Below are positions 1 to 8,127 of a stretch of 64,000 nucleotides of DNA, piece after piece; positions within the stretch are counted from its first letter, which is position 1; each line of letters begins with the position of its first letter. Below the pieces are notes generated by a model. It was not told where the DNA came from. It searched no databases and saw only the letters and a program-made list of their open reading frames with translations. The stretch lies in the NCBI GenBank assembly GCA_035651595.1, contig DASRFJ010000360.1:1-64000 (forward strand), given 5' to 3'. This DNA comes from JAFARZ01 sp035651595 (GTDB taxonomy: Bacteria; Actinomycetota; Actinomycetes; Streptosporangiales; Streptosporangiaceae). The position numbers and the translations under genes were made by a program.

Positions 1-317
1 TGACGGAAACGTTCGACCGCTACCTATCCGAGGTGGACGCCAGCCTCCCGGGCCCGGCGCGAGACCACCGGGTCATCCTGGCCGAGCTGCGGTCCGGGCT
101 GCTTGACGCCACCGACGCACGCGTTGCCGCCGGCCTGCCGCATGCCAAGGCCGTGGCTCGCCACCCGACCGTGACGGTGAAGCCGGCGGCGGTGAACGTG
201 TCCCCCGGACACAGGCTGGCCGAACTTCGTCAGTCGCATCAGGCCACGCTGTACGCGGCCAGGTGGCGCAGCGAGTTGCTGAGATGCTCGGGGCCGAACG
301 GCGGGAACTGGATGTAG
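1..317 (+). pseudogene. Truncated permease-prefix (HAAS-like) N-terminal fragment
   Basis: The reading frame is open from the window edge. Its start codon probably straddles the edge, because positions 1-2 are TG followed by ACG GAA ACG. The first 50 or so residues, with DRYLSEV, LPGPARDHRVILAEL and GLLDATDARVAAGL, look like the helical permease-prefix/HAAS segment found at the N-terminus of regulated membrane proteins in actinobacteria, usually behind a PadR regulator. After about position 165 the similarity stops, no transmembrane part follows, and the frame ends at 315-317 inside the antisense of the next gene. I read this as a gene remnant cut off by a deletion or rearrangement. The family call is from motif memory only. 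Confidence 0.45.
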
Positions 318-730
318 TCCCGGATGCGCTGCGGTACCGCCGACCAGTCGTAGGTGAGCGTAACCTCCGTCTCGGACGGGCCGAGCGGCGTCAGATCGTA
401 ACGCCAGAACCAGCCGCCGAACTCCAGGTGACCGTCGTCGCTTTCGGTCCCGGTCAGCCAGCCGATGGCGCGCGGCGGATCGAACACGTGAACCTTGTTG
501 GCCGTCCGGTAGTTGCCGTCTGGATGGCCGGGGTGATACATGTCCATCCGGAAAACCTGCCCCACCTCGGTCAGCAGCGCCCTGTCGACAGGTTCCTCAA
601 TCCGGCCGATGCCGTCGGTAACCTGGCTCCTGCCGTCGATCGCGGCATGGGTCGCCGGGTCCGCGAGCACCGCGAACACCGTCGCGGCGGGCACGGCGAC
701 GGTCAGGGCGGCGCTCACGTTCTCAGGCAT
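239..730 (-). CDS. SRPBCC (START/polyketide cyclase-like) family protein
   Basis: A 163-residue protein with the layout of a one-domain SRPBCC ligand-binding fold. It opens with a strand and VPAATVFAVLADPATHAAIDG, has central strands around the DPPRAIGWLTG turn, and closes with a long C-terminal helix. Such proteins bind hydrophobic ligands; the ligand here is unknown. The ATG overlaps the stop of the upstream DHFR-like gene by 8 nt, so the two are probably translationally coupled in an operon with the second DHFR-like gene. The 3' end runs antisense to the HAAS fragment. Confidence 0.75.
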   Translation of the reverse strand: MPENVSAALTVAVPAATVFAVLADPATHAAIDGRSQVTDGIGRIEEPVDRALLTEVGQVFRMDMYHPGHPDGNYRTANKVHVFDPPRAIGWLTGTESDDGHLEFGGWFWRYDLTPLGPSETEVTLTYDWSAVPQRIRDYIQFPPFGPEHLSNSLRHLAAYSVA

Positions 731-1301
731 GCAGGGCGGGCCGGTAAATGAGCTCCTGAGTGTGGCCGTCGAGTGTCCGGCTCTCGATCAGCTCGAGGTC
801 GAAGTCGGCCGTGCCCGGGAAAACCGGTTCCTGCCCGGTCCTGCCGGTGAGCACGGGGAAGATCGTCACCTGGACGAAGTCGACCAGGCCGGCGACCATC
901 AGCGCATGGTTCACCGACAGGCTGCCGTGCGAGCGCAGCGGCACCTCGGACTCCTTCTTAAGCCGGGCGACGATGTCGACGGTGTCACCGCTCACGATGG
1001 TCGCGTCCGGCCAGTCAAGGGGCTCCTTCAGCGTGCTCGATAGCACGATGGCCGGCATGCTCCTCATCCGGGAGACCCATGGGTCACCCACCCCGGACTC
1101 CTCGGTGCTCGGGCCCAGCATCCGCAGGTAATTCCGGAAGGTGGTGGCCCCGAAAACCATCCGCTGCTCGTCGTACAGGGCGAGGCGACGGTCGAGCAGC
1201 TCCGGGCCTTGCTTGCCCCAGTAACCGCCCCAGTCGCCGCCGTTATGGGAGCCGAAACCGTCGAGGGTGGAGAAGATGTCGAACGTGTAGGTAGCGGTCA
1301 T
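723..1301 (-). CDS. Dihydrofolate reductase-family (RibD C-terminal-like) protein
   Basis: 192 residues beginning MTATYTFDIFSTLDGFG, the usual first strand and Ser/Thr-Leu-Asp-Gly turn of the RibD_C/DHFR-like group. VFGATTFRNYL and HGSLSVNHALMVAGLVD match the NADPH-binding fold. These proteins are widespread in actinomycetes and mostly uncharacterised; true folate reduction is not implied. I chose the ATG at 1301 rather than a longer reading to 1370, because the family homology starts there and the upstream gene stops at 1309. It is the middle gene of a three-gene minus-strand operon. Confidence 0.8.
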   Translation of the reverse strand: MTATYTFDIFSTLDGFGSHNGGDWGGYWGKQGPELLDRRLALYDEQRMVFGATTFRNYLRMLGPSTEESGVGDPWVSRMRSMPAIVLSSTLKEPLDWPDATIVSGDTVDIVARLKKESEVPLRSHGSLSVNHALMVAGLVDFVQVTIFPVLTGRTGQEPVFPGTADFDLELIESRTLDGHTQELIYRPALHA

Positions 1302-1308
1302 GATGCCA

Positions 1309-1881
1309 TCATGCCTTCGGCCGGTAGGTGAGCAGCAGCACGTCCGGGCCGGTCTTGCTGACGTCGGCAAGCGCGAGGTCGGTGCCGGCGGCGCCCTCCT
1401 TGAACAGCCGCTTCCCGCTGCCCAGTACGACTGGGTGCACCATCAGGCGGTATTCGTCGATCAGGCCGTACTCGCGCAGCGATTCGGCCAGCGTGGCGCT
1501 GGCGAAGACGAGGATGTCTCCGACATGGGCGCTCTTCAGCTCGGCCACCTTCGTCTTGACGTCACGGGCGACGATCGTGGTGTTCTGCCACGTCCCTTCC
1601 GTCAGCGTGGTGGACACCACCACCTTGGGCATGGCGTTCATCTTCTTTCCGTACTCTCCGGTGGCCTCCTCCATGGCCGGCCACGCGGCGGCGAAGCCCT
1701 CGTAGCTGATCCGGCCGAGCAGCAGCACGTCGGCGGCCCTCAGCTCCTCCAGCTTCCACGATTCCCCGTCCGGGGTCGGGTTGCGGAAGCTCCACCCACC
1801 CTGGGCGTAACCCTCGGCGCCGCCGGGGTCCTCGATGATCCCGTCCAGCGAGATGAACTCGGACACGACGAGCTTTCCCAT
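1309..1881 (-). CDS. Dihydrofolate reductase-family protein, second copy
   Basis: 190 residues starting MGKLVVSEFISLDGIIEDPGG, a classic RibD_C/DHFR-like N-terminus. LLLGRISYEGFAAAWP and a HPVVLGSGKRLF C-terminal strand-turn follow, the latter being typical of this family. The start is fixed by a GGAACGGAG ribosome site just upstream; a longer reading to 2010 would run into the divergent regulator. The gene heads the operon with the next DHFR-like and SRPBCC genes and is divergent from a MocR regulator, which makes it the probable regulatory target. Confidence 0.82.
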   Translation of the reverse strand: MGKLVVSEFISLDGIIEDPGGAEGYAQGGWSFRNPTPDGESWKLEELRAADVLLLGRISYEGFAAAWPAMEEATGEYGKKMNAMPKVVVSTTLTEGTWQNTTIVARDVKTKVAELKSAHVGDILVFASATLAESLREYGLIDEYRLMVHPVVLGSGKRLFKEGAAGTDLALADVSKTGPDVLLLTYRPKA

Positions 1882-1937
1882 GCTGATCTCCGTTCCTGTG
1901 TGGACCAGCCCGACGCTACGGGGCCTCAAAGGCCAGT

Positions 1938-1975
1938 TCCAGGGCCAATTCCAAGTGATTCCCACTGGACCAATG
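1938..1975. promoter_or_regulatory. Candidate MocR operator in divergent promoter
   Basis: Between the DHFR-like operon and the MocR gene, the motifs CCAGGGCCAAT and CCACTGGACCAAT form an imperfect direct repeat about 24 bp apart (ATTGGNCC on the minus strand). Direct repeats of ATTGG-type motifs are typical binding sites of MocR/PdxR regulators. The position fits joint control of both divergent genes. This is inferred from sequence only. Confidence 0.4.
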
Positions 1976-1998
1976 TGACGCACGGTAACATTTCGCCG

Positions 1999-3690
1999 AT
2001 GGATGTCCATGTCAGCCTGCTCGGACGAGCGGATCTCACCGGGGAGATCTACCGTCAGCTACGGGCCGCGATCATCGCGGGCAGGCTGCGCCCCGGTGAC
2101 CCGCTCCCGCCGACGCGGGAGCTGGCGCGGCGGCTGAGCGTGTCGCGCGGCACCGTGGCGGTCGCCTATGACCGGCTCGGCGGTGAGGGCTTCGTAACGT
2201 CCCGGGTGGGGGCGGGCACGTTCGTCACCGGCTGGACCGCGCGCACCCGCCCGGCAGCGAGCACCGTGGCTGACGCGCTGCGGCCCAGGCCGGTCTGGGA
2301 CCGGATCCGGGTGTCGACGGCCTTCACGCCGCCGGCCCGCTATGAGTTCCGCACCGGGCTGCCCGACGTGAGCCGGTTCCCGTTCCAGACGTGGCGCCAG
2401 CTGATGGCCGGCGAGCTGCGGCCGTCCGCGGCGGGCCGCGGCGAGTACGGCGACCCGGCGGGCCACGATGCGCTGCGCGCGGCGATCGCCCGGCACCTCG
2501 CGGTGTCCCGCGGCCTTGCCGTGTCCGCCGCGCAGGTGACGGTCACCACCGGCACTCAGCAGGGACTCGACCTGATCGCCCGGGTGCTGGCGGCGCCCGG
2601 CGAGGTGGTGGCCGTCGAGGATCCGGGTTACGGCCCGGCGCGGTGGCTGTTCGAGTCGCTGGGCCTGGACGTGATCGGCGTGCCGGTAGACCAGCACGGC
2701 ATGATCGTCGGCGCGCTGCCCGGTACCGCGCGGCTGGTGTACACGACGCCGTCACATCAGTACCCGCTCGGCACGACGATGTCCCTGCCCCGCCGCGCCG
2801 CGTTGCTGGAGTGGGCGGACCGCCACGACGCCGCGATCATCGAGGACGACTACGACAGCGAGTTCCGGTACGGCGGCAGGCCCATCGAGCCGCTCGGCAC
2901 GCTCGACGCGAGCGGCCGTGTCGTCTATGTCGGCTCGTTCTCCAAGACCATGCTGCCGACGCTGCGGATCGGCTTCGTCGTCGGACCGCCGGGTCTGTCC
3001 GCGGCGCTGCGCGCCGCCAAGTACGTCACGGACTGGCACACCTCGCTGCCCACCCAGGCGGCGCTGGCCAGGTTCATCGATGACGGGCACCTCGCCGGGC
3101 ACATCCGCAGGATGCGCGCGATCTATCGGCAACGCCACGACATGATCGGCGAGGCGCTGGCCGGCCGGCTGTCCCGGCACCTTGCGCCGGTCCCTTCGGC
3201 CGCCGGGCTGCACGTGAGCGCGTTTGCCAGGACGGCCTCCGCCGAACAGATCGCGGTGGTGGCCGAGCGCGCCCTTGCCGCGGGGGTCGCCGTCCAGCCG
3301 CTGTCCCGGTTCCGGGTCACCGAGCCTGCCCGCGCCGGGCTGGCCATCGGGTACGGGGCGATAGCCGCCGAGGACATCGAGGAAGGCCTGGTCCGGCTGG
3401 CCGCCGCGTTCGGCGGTTTAGCCGGTGCGCCCGTGGCCGCTAACTCCAGATCGGTGAGCTTGCGGCGGATGCTATCGGCGTCGGGGTGGCGGAGGTCTTC
3501 GAGGATGGCCAGGGCACGGCGCCAGGCCGCGGCGGCTTGGGCGCTGTTGCCCGCGGTCAGGTGGGCGTCGCCAAGCCGGGTCAGCGTCTGGGTCAGCTGC
3601 CAGCGGGATCCCAGCCTGGCGTGCAGGTCGGCGGCCTGCTGGAAGTGCTCGATGGCCGCCGCGTGGTTGCCGAGGTGGTGGTGGGCGTAG
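1999..3690 (+). CDS. MocR-family (GntR + PLP aminotransferase-like) transcriptional regulator
   Basis: The N-terminal winged-helix GntR domain (about residues 10-75) shows LRPGDPLPPTRELARRLSVS and RGTVAVAYDRL. It is fused to a type-I aminotransferase-like domain with the TGTQQGLDLIAR turn, EDDYDSEFRY and the Schiff-base lysine motif SFSKTMLPTLRIG. Such regulators respond to PLP or amino-compound ligands. The ATG at 1999 gives the normal N-terminus. Family homology ends near residue 473 (about 3417), but no stop appears until 3690, so the frame continues antisense into the converging STAND gene. A TTA leucine codon lies at the junction near 3418. The last 90 residues are probably not part of the functional fold. 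Confidence 0.85.
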   Translation: MDVHVSLLGRADLTGEIYRQLRAAIIAGRLRPGDPLPPTRELARRLSVSRGTVAVAYDRLGGEGFVTSRVGAGTFVTGWTARTRPAASTVADALRPRPVWDRIRVSTAFTPPARYEFRTGLPDVSRFPFQTWRQLMAGELRPSAAGRGEYGDPAGHDALRAAIARHLAVSRGLAVSAAQVTVTTGTQQGLDLIARVLAAPGEVVAVEDPGYGPARWLFESLGLDVIGVPVDQHGMIVGALPGTARLVYTTPSHQYPLGTTMSLPRRAALLEWADRHDAAIIEDDYDSEFRYGGRPIEPLGTLDASGRVVYVGSFSKTMLPTLRIGFVVGPPGLSAALRAAKYVTDWHTSLPTQAALARFIDDGHLAGHIRRMRAIYRQRHDMIGEALAGRLSRHLAPVPSAAGLHVSAFARTASAEQIAVVAERALAAGVAVQPLSRFRVTEPARAGLAIGYGAIAAEDIEEGLVRLAAAFGGLAGAPVAANSRSVSLRRMLSASGWRRSSRMARARRQAAAAWALLPAVRWASPSRVSVWVSCQRDPSLACRSAACWKCSMAAAWLPRWWWA

Positions 3691-6017
3691 CCGATGCTGT
3701 CCAGCGTGGTTGCCTGCCCGAAGGTGCTGGCGAACTCCCGGTGCAGGGCCAGCGCCTGCTGGCAGGTAGCGAGGGCTTGCTGGTAATCGCCGAGCTGGGC
3801 GTGGTACCAGCCGATGGAGTTCAAGGCGTTAGCCTGCTCGGGAAGACCTGCGTCCCGGGAGATGCGCAGCGCCACCGTCGCATGGTGGAGCGCTTGGGAG
3901 TACGTGTCCTGGAGCCCGTACATGACCGACAGGTCGCCGTGGATCTGCGCCTGACCGGCCGGGTCGCCGAGGTCACGGTAGCGGTCGAGGGCCTCGCTGA
4001 GATGGACGCGGGCGCCGGGATAGTCGCCGGTTGTGGCGGTGGCCTGACCAAGGGCGCGGAGCGCGATCGCCTGACCGGCGCGGTCACCGGATCGTTGCGC
4101 GGCGGCCACGGCCCCGCGCTGTAGCCTGATCCAGTCATGCCAGTGCCCCTGCTGCTGGGCGAGCAGGTCAGTCAGCGCCCAGGGGAGCTGCCAGACGTAG
4201 CCGTCCAGCCCTTCTTCCTCGGCTCGCCCGATGGCCGCCAGCAGCACCTCGTACTCCCGCTCCAGCCAGGCCAGGGCCTCGGCGTCGGTACCGAAGGCCT
4301 CTGCTTCGGCCCCCGGCACCGCCGCGGGCAGGGTTACCGGCCGACGCTGAGGATTGAGCACCAGCGCGGCGCCGGCCGCCGCATGCAGCAGGTAGCCGAG
4401 CAACCGGCTCAGCGCCGCTCGCAGGTCGCTGTCGCTGTCGCTCGCGTGCGCGAGTCCGGCGGCGTAGGCACGCAACAGGTCGTGAAAGGCAAACCGGCCG
4501 GGTACGTGCTCGGCCAGCAGGTGCGCCTGCGTAAGCTCACCCAGCAGGACGCGGGCGCGGGCCTGCCCGCACGCGCACAGGCTTGCCGCAGCCGGTACCG
4601 AGATCTCCTGGGCAGGACCGGTTCCCAGCAGCCGGAACATCCGCGCCGCCGCACTACTGAGGGCATCGTAGGAACTGTTGAACACATGCCGCACGCTCAC
4701 CGTGCTGTCGGCCACGTCCAGCGCATCGAGCCGCCTGCGGGATTCACGCAATTCCGCGACCAGCCCGGCCAGCGGCAACCCGGGGCTGGTCACCGCGCGG
4801 GCCGCGACGATGGCCAGCGCCAGCGGCAGGTTCGCGCAGTGTTCGGCCAGCTCCGGTATCGCGGCCAGTTCGGCCGCCGGGCGCTGCGGCCCCAAACGGC
4901 GGGCCAGCAACTCACCCGCCTCCTCGTCGCTCAGCACGTCGAGCGTGATGGACTGCGCACCGTGCGAGGCCACCAGGCCGGCCAGCGGACGACGGCTGGT
5001 GACCACCGCCGCGCAGCCGGGACTCCCCGGCAGCAGCAGACGCACCTGCTGTTCATCGCGCGCGTTGTCCAGCACGGCAAGCACCCGCTTGCCGGCCACC
5101 AGGCTGCGGTACAAGGCTGCCTGGTCCTCCAGCCCGGCCGGCAGCCGGGCGGCGGGAACGCCCAGCGCCCCAAGAAATCCTCCGATCGCCTGGCCGGGCG
5201 GCATCGGCAACCCTGACGGGCCGAACCCCCGCAAGTTCACGTACAACTGCCCATCAGGAAAACAATCCGCCACCTCGTGCGCCCAATGCACAGCCAGTGT
5301 CGTCTTCCCCACCCCGGGCATTCCGCTGATAACGGCGATGACCTGGTGCGTGCCGGCGGCTCCAGGCGGGTCGGCCAGCGCGGCCAGGTGCTTCAGCTCA
5401 GCTGCTCGTCCGGCGAAATACGCGGTGCCGGCGGGCAACTGCCGGGGGACTACCCGGTCGTGACCGGCACCGCCCGCAGCGCCGTCCGCAGCGCCGTCCG
5501 CAGTGCCGCCTGCGGCGCTGTCACGCTCACGGGCCGCGCCGTGGCCCCCGCCCGCCGCACCCACCGCGGCCCTGATCATTCTGCGGACGTGGCCGGGGCG
5601 GCGCGGCACGCTCCCGGCAGCGGCGGGCGCCGGCGCAGCGACTGCCGGTGCGGCCGGGGCCGGGGATGCGGCCGGACCAGCGGCCACCCCCAGTTCCTTC
5701 GGGCCGGACCGCGGCATGGTCGCGGGCCTGGCCGGGCCGCCCTGGTTCGCGGCCCGGTCTGCTTCGAGGTCAAGCCAGCGCTGCCGCCACTGGGCGGAAT
5801 CGCCGCCGCACGCCTCGACGTAAGCCAGCGTGACCGCGAGGGAGGGCAGCCTGGTGCCGGCGGCCGCCTGTGACAGCGCGGTCACCGAAAAGTGGGTCTG
5901 CCGGGCCATGGTCCGGTAGGTGGGTGACCCAGCGCCGCGCCGCAGCGCACGCAGGTCGCTGGCGAACTCCGCCAGCGGGCCCCCCCGAGGATCGACTGGC
6001 CTTTCCGACCGGCCCAC
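3123..6017 (-). CDS. XRE-type HTH / NB-ARC (STAND) / TPR regulator
   Basis: 964 residues. A helix-turn-helix-like N-terminus (about 15-90) is followed by an Ala/Pro/Gly-rich linker with degenerate repeats. The NB-ARC ATPase has a Walker A GMPGVGKTT at 232-240 and a later VLAVLDNAR Walker B. From about residue 640 there are at least five TPR units. This is the SARP/AfsR-like STAND architecture used in actinomycetes as an ATP-dependent signalling switch, acting in the cytoplasm. The GTG start has GGGAGG five bases upstream. The TPR part ends near position 3450; the remaining 100 or so residues are antisense to the MocR gene and are unlikely to be native. Its target is unknown. Confidence 0.8.
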   Translation of the reverse strand: MGRSERPVDPRGGPLAEFASDLRALRRGAGSPTYRTMARQTHFSVTALSQAAAGTRLPSLAVTLAYVEACGGDSAQWRQRWLDLEADRAANQGGPARPATMPRSGPKELGVAAGPAASPAPAAPAVAAPAPAAAGSVPRRPGHVRRMIRAAVGAAGGGHGAARERDSAAGGTADGAADGAAGGAGHDRVVPRQLPAGTAYFAGRAAELKHLAALADPPGAAGTHQVIAVISGMPGVGKTTLAVHWAHEVADCFPDGQLYVNLRGFGPSGLPMPPGQAIGGFLGALGVPAARLPAGLEDQAALYRSLVAGKRVLAVLDNARDEQQVRLLLPGSPGCAAVVTSRRPLAGLVASHGAQSITLDVLSDEEAGELLARRLGPQRPAAELAAIPELAEHCANLPLALAIVAARAVTSPGLPLAGLVAELRESRRRLDALDVADSTVSVRHVFNSSYDALSSAAARMFRLLGTGPAQEISVPAAASLCACGQARARVLLGELTQAHLLAEHVPGRFAFHDLLRAYAAGLAHASDSDSDLRAALSRLLGYLLHAAAGAALVLNPQRRPVTLPAAVPGAEAEAFGTDAEALAWLEREYEVLLAAIGRAEEEGLDGYVWQLPWALTDLLAQQQGHWHDWIRLQRGAVAAAQRSGDRAGQAIALRALGQATATTGDYPGARVHLSEALDRYRDLGDPAGQAQIHGDLSVMYGLQDTYSQALHHATVALRISRDAGLPEQANALNSIGWYHAQLGDYQQALATCQQALALHREFASTFGQATTLDSIGYAHHHLGNHAAAIEHFQQAADLHARLGSRWQLTQTLTRLGDAHLTAGNSAQAAAAWRRALAILEDLRHPDADSIRRKLTDLELAATGAPAKPPNAAASRTRPSSMSSAAIAPYPMASPARAGSVTRNRDSGWTATPAARARSATTAICSAEAVLANALTCSPAAEGTGARCRDSRPASASPIMSWRCR

Positions 6018-6209
6018 CTGGCCTCCCGCAGTGACCGTCTTGCCCGCCTTTGTTCCTTAATGATGACCCGGCAATGGTGACCGCGCCAGCCAGCGCGGCG
6101 CTTTGTTCCGCATTGTTTGTTCACCGGCCACGGGCCTTCCCGCACCCAGCCTGCACGCCGGTAAATGATGCACAGCCAATCCGAAATGAGTTAGGGAGGT
6201 ACCCAGCAA

Positions 6210-6728
6210 GTGAAAACCCGGCTACATACACTGTGCCTGCTTGGCGCCGCGGCTGTCCTCGGTCTCACGGTGGCCAGCTCGGTTCCGGCTTCGGCGTCGC
6301 CTGCGCCCGTTACGGTCCATCTGGCCGACGGCGAGACCATCACCCACTACAGCAACGGCAACGTCCTGGTCACCGCGCCCATGCACCTGAAGACAAAGAT
6401 CAAAGGCAGGGTGGTGCCTGATGGCTACGGACAGGACAATGGCGACTGCGGCGTCTCAAAACTCTGGACATATGCGTCCAATCACACCTATCAGCTGTCC
6501 CTGATCGGTGACCCAGGCATTGTGCTCGGCAATGGCTGGGCAGATACCAGCACCGATGGCTTTGGCGAGATCCCCTCATTCATAGGTATCTCCACCAACC
6601 ATCAGACCTGGACATCAGGGCGCCAGAACATCTGGCCCGGCCTGTTCCCCTCCGAGGCAGCCACCGTCGGCGCCGACGCCACCTCCGCCGGAGAGTGCAT
6701 CATCGCCGTCGCCGCGCCCTGGTCCTAG
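6210..6728 (+). CDS. Secreted protein of unknown function
   Basis: 172 residues with a clear Sec signal peptide: a Lys/Arg start, a hydrophobic core LLGAAAVLGLTVA and an ASA-like cleavage site near residue 30. The mature part is small, has two cysteines that could form a disulfide, and is rich in Gly, Thr and Trp. I recognise no family. The GTG start is set by a strong GGGAGGT nine bases upstream. The gene is followed by a bidirectional terminator shared with the converging membrane-protein gene. Confidence 0.75.
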   Translation: MKTRLHTLCLLGAAAVLGLTVASSVPASASPAPVTVHLADGETITHYSNGNVLVTAPMHLKTKIKGRVVPDGYGQDNGDCGVSKLWTYASNHTYQLSLIGDPGIVLGNGWADTSTDGFGEIPSFIGISTNHQTWTSGRQNIWPGLFPSEAATVGADATSAGECIIAVAAPWS

Positions 6729-6754
6729 TCACCCGACCACCCCACGAGATCCTC

Positions 6755-6788
6755 GGGCCGTTCTGTGCAGTACCTGGCAGAACGGCCC
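6755..6788. terminator. Bidirectional stem-loop terminator
   Basis: GGGCCGTTCTG and CAGAACGGCCC form a perfect 11-bp stem with a 12-base loop between two convergent genes (stops at 6728 and 6790). There is no T-tract, as is usual for actinomycete terminators. Confidence 0.75.
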
Positions 6789-6789
6789 A

Positions 6790-7059
6790 TCAGGCCGAAC
6801 CGTCTGGCGGCTGCCAGGTATCCCGCGGGTCCTTCCGGTTAAGCAGGCGAAAGATCCCGAAGCCGGCGGCCGCGAGCAGGCCCAGCCGCACATACCAAGG
6901 GACGCCCTCCAGGGCCCGGCCAGCCTTCTTGATCACACCCAGCACCAGGCCCGCGATGATGATAAGGACTGTCAGGACCGCGCCCAGCCACGGTGAGGTT
7001 GCGAACGCATGCTGCAGGAAGCCGTCATGGTGGCGCAGAGCGCTAGCCGCCTCAGTCAT
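6790..7059 (-). CDS. Small single-pass or two-pass membrane protein
   Basis: About 89 residues. A central hydrophobic segment (PWLGAVLTVLIIIAGLVLG) is followed by a short basic stretch and a second hydrophobic segment around VRLGLLAAAGFGIF, then a polar tail. It has no recognisable family. The ATG at 7059 overlaps the MarR stop as ATGACTGA, suggesting coupled translation; an alternative ATG is at 7074. It is probably co-transcribed with and controlled by the MarR gene. Confidence 0.6.
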   Translation of the reverse strand: MTEAASALRHHDGFLQHAFATSPWLGAVLTVLIIIAGLVLGVIKKAGRALEGVPWYVRLGLLAAAGFGIFRLLNRKDPRDTWQPPDGSA

Positions 7060-7513
7060 CGGGATCGGGTCCATCGTCCGGCGGTGCGGCGGAGTGGTCC
7101 ACCAACTCCACCCGCAGGACTTCCAGCGCCGCCGCAATCCGGTGCTGCTGCTCGCCGTTCACTCCTGCCACCCGGCGGATCGCGTCAGTGATCGGGCGTT
7201 CCGCCCGCTCGCCGAAGTCCAGATGGCGGGTCCGCGGATCGACGCTGACCAGAGTGCGCCGGCCATCGGCGGGATCGCGCCCCACCGCGAACACCCCGTG
7301 CGCCTGTAGCCGTTCGACAGTCCGCGACACCAGGCTCTGCGCCAGCCCGGTCCGCCGCGCGACCTCCGTGATCGGGCTCTGCGGGTGGTCGGTCACGTCC
7401 TCGACGATCGCCACCGTGCTCGCCGCGACCGGCCGCTCACCATCGTTCGCGGTCGCCACCTGGGCGATCTCGCGGAGCACCCGGGCAAGTCGATGGAGTT
7501 CGCCAGCATTCAC
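7052..7513 (-). CDS. MarR-family transcriptional regulator
   Basis: 153 residues with a MarR winged-helix core: SPITEVARRTGLAQSLVSRTVERL is the recognition helix region, and GRDPADGRRTLVSV is the beta-wing. It has the usual dimerisation helices at both ends. The start is GTG at 7513. A palindrome directly upstream (7525-7542) lies between it and a divergent membrane-protein gene and is the likely autoregulatory operator. The inducer is unknown. Confidence 0.85.
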   Translation of the reverse strand: MNAGELHRLARVLREIAQVATANDGERPVAASTVAIVEDVTDHPQSPITEVARRTGLAQSLVSRTVERLQAHGVFAVGRDPADGRRTLVSVDPRTRHLDFGERAERPITDAIRRVAGVNGEQQHRIAAALEVLRVELVDHSAAPPDDGPDPDD

Positions 7514-7524
7514 ATCACTTATGA

Positions 7525-7542
7525 TACATCACAAGGGATGTA
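7525..7542. promoter_or_regulatory. Candidate MarR operator palindrome
   Basis: TACATC and GATGTA are perfect inverted half-sites six bases apart, 12 bp upstream of the MarR start and about 35 bp upstream of the divergent gene. Size and position fit a MarR dimer site controlling both directions. Confidence 0.55.
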
Positions 7543-7575
7543 AATTCTCCTCGACGATCAGACCTAGGGGCCACA

Positions 7576-8118
7576 ATGCGGCAAGCGATCCTCACCAGCT
7601 CGGCGATCTTGGCCTATGTCCTGCTCACGCAGTACGGGCGGCGCAGGTTCTCCTGGCAGAAGCTGCTCCCGGCGATCATCGGTATCCCCATCGCCGCCGC
7701 CATCTACCTGTCTCGAGCACCGGCCCACCGCTACGACATCTACCTCTACCTGCTGGCGGCCGCCGTCGGCTGCGGGTTCGGGGCACTGGCCAGCGCGGCC
7801 ACCGGCGTGGAGCGAGACCCGGGGGCCGGCCAGTTGTACACCCGCTGCGGACCGGCGTTCGCGGCCATCTGGGCTGTAGCCATGGGAATCCGCGTTGCCT
7901 TCATCTGGGCACTGCAGGATGTGCCCTGGTTCGCGCACATCGCGGGTCCGTTCATCCGCGACCACCAGATCGGACGCGGTGCGATAGCCGCTGCATTCGT
8001 GCTGATGGCCGTCACCATGTACGGGCTTCGGTTCGCGATGATCGCCGTCAGGGCACGGCAGCTATCCCGGCCAGGCGCACCGTCGGCGGACCGCCAGCCG
8101 GCATCCGCACCGACCTGA
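7576..8118 (+). CDS. Multi-pass membrane protein
   Basis: 180 residues with about four hydrophobic segments: LTSSAILAYVLLTQYG, KLLPAIIGIPIAAAIYL, IYLYLLAAAVGCGFGALASAA and a C-terminal pair around AIWAVAMGIRVAFIWAL and AIAAAFVLMAVTMYGL. The overall look is that of small actinobacterial DUF1453/CcdC-like membrane proteins, but I cannot confirm the family. It is divergent from the MarR gene with a shared palindrome, so it is a probable regulated target. Confidence 0.65.
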   Translation: MRQAILTSSAILAYVLLTQYGRRRFSWQKLLPAIIGIPIAAAIYLSRAPAHRYDIYLYLLAAAVGCGFGALASAATGVERDPGAGQLYTRCGPAFAAIWAVAMGIRVAFIWALQDVPWFAHIAGPFIRDHQIGRGAIAAAFVLMAVTMYGLRFAMIAVRARQLSRPGAPSADRQPASAPT

Positions 8119-8127
8119 ATGTCTACG

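Noticed and set aside
1300..1998. Upstream extension of the MocR frame
   Set aside because: It is antisense to the DHFR-like gene and has no GntR homology.
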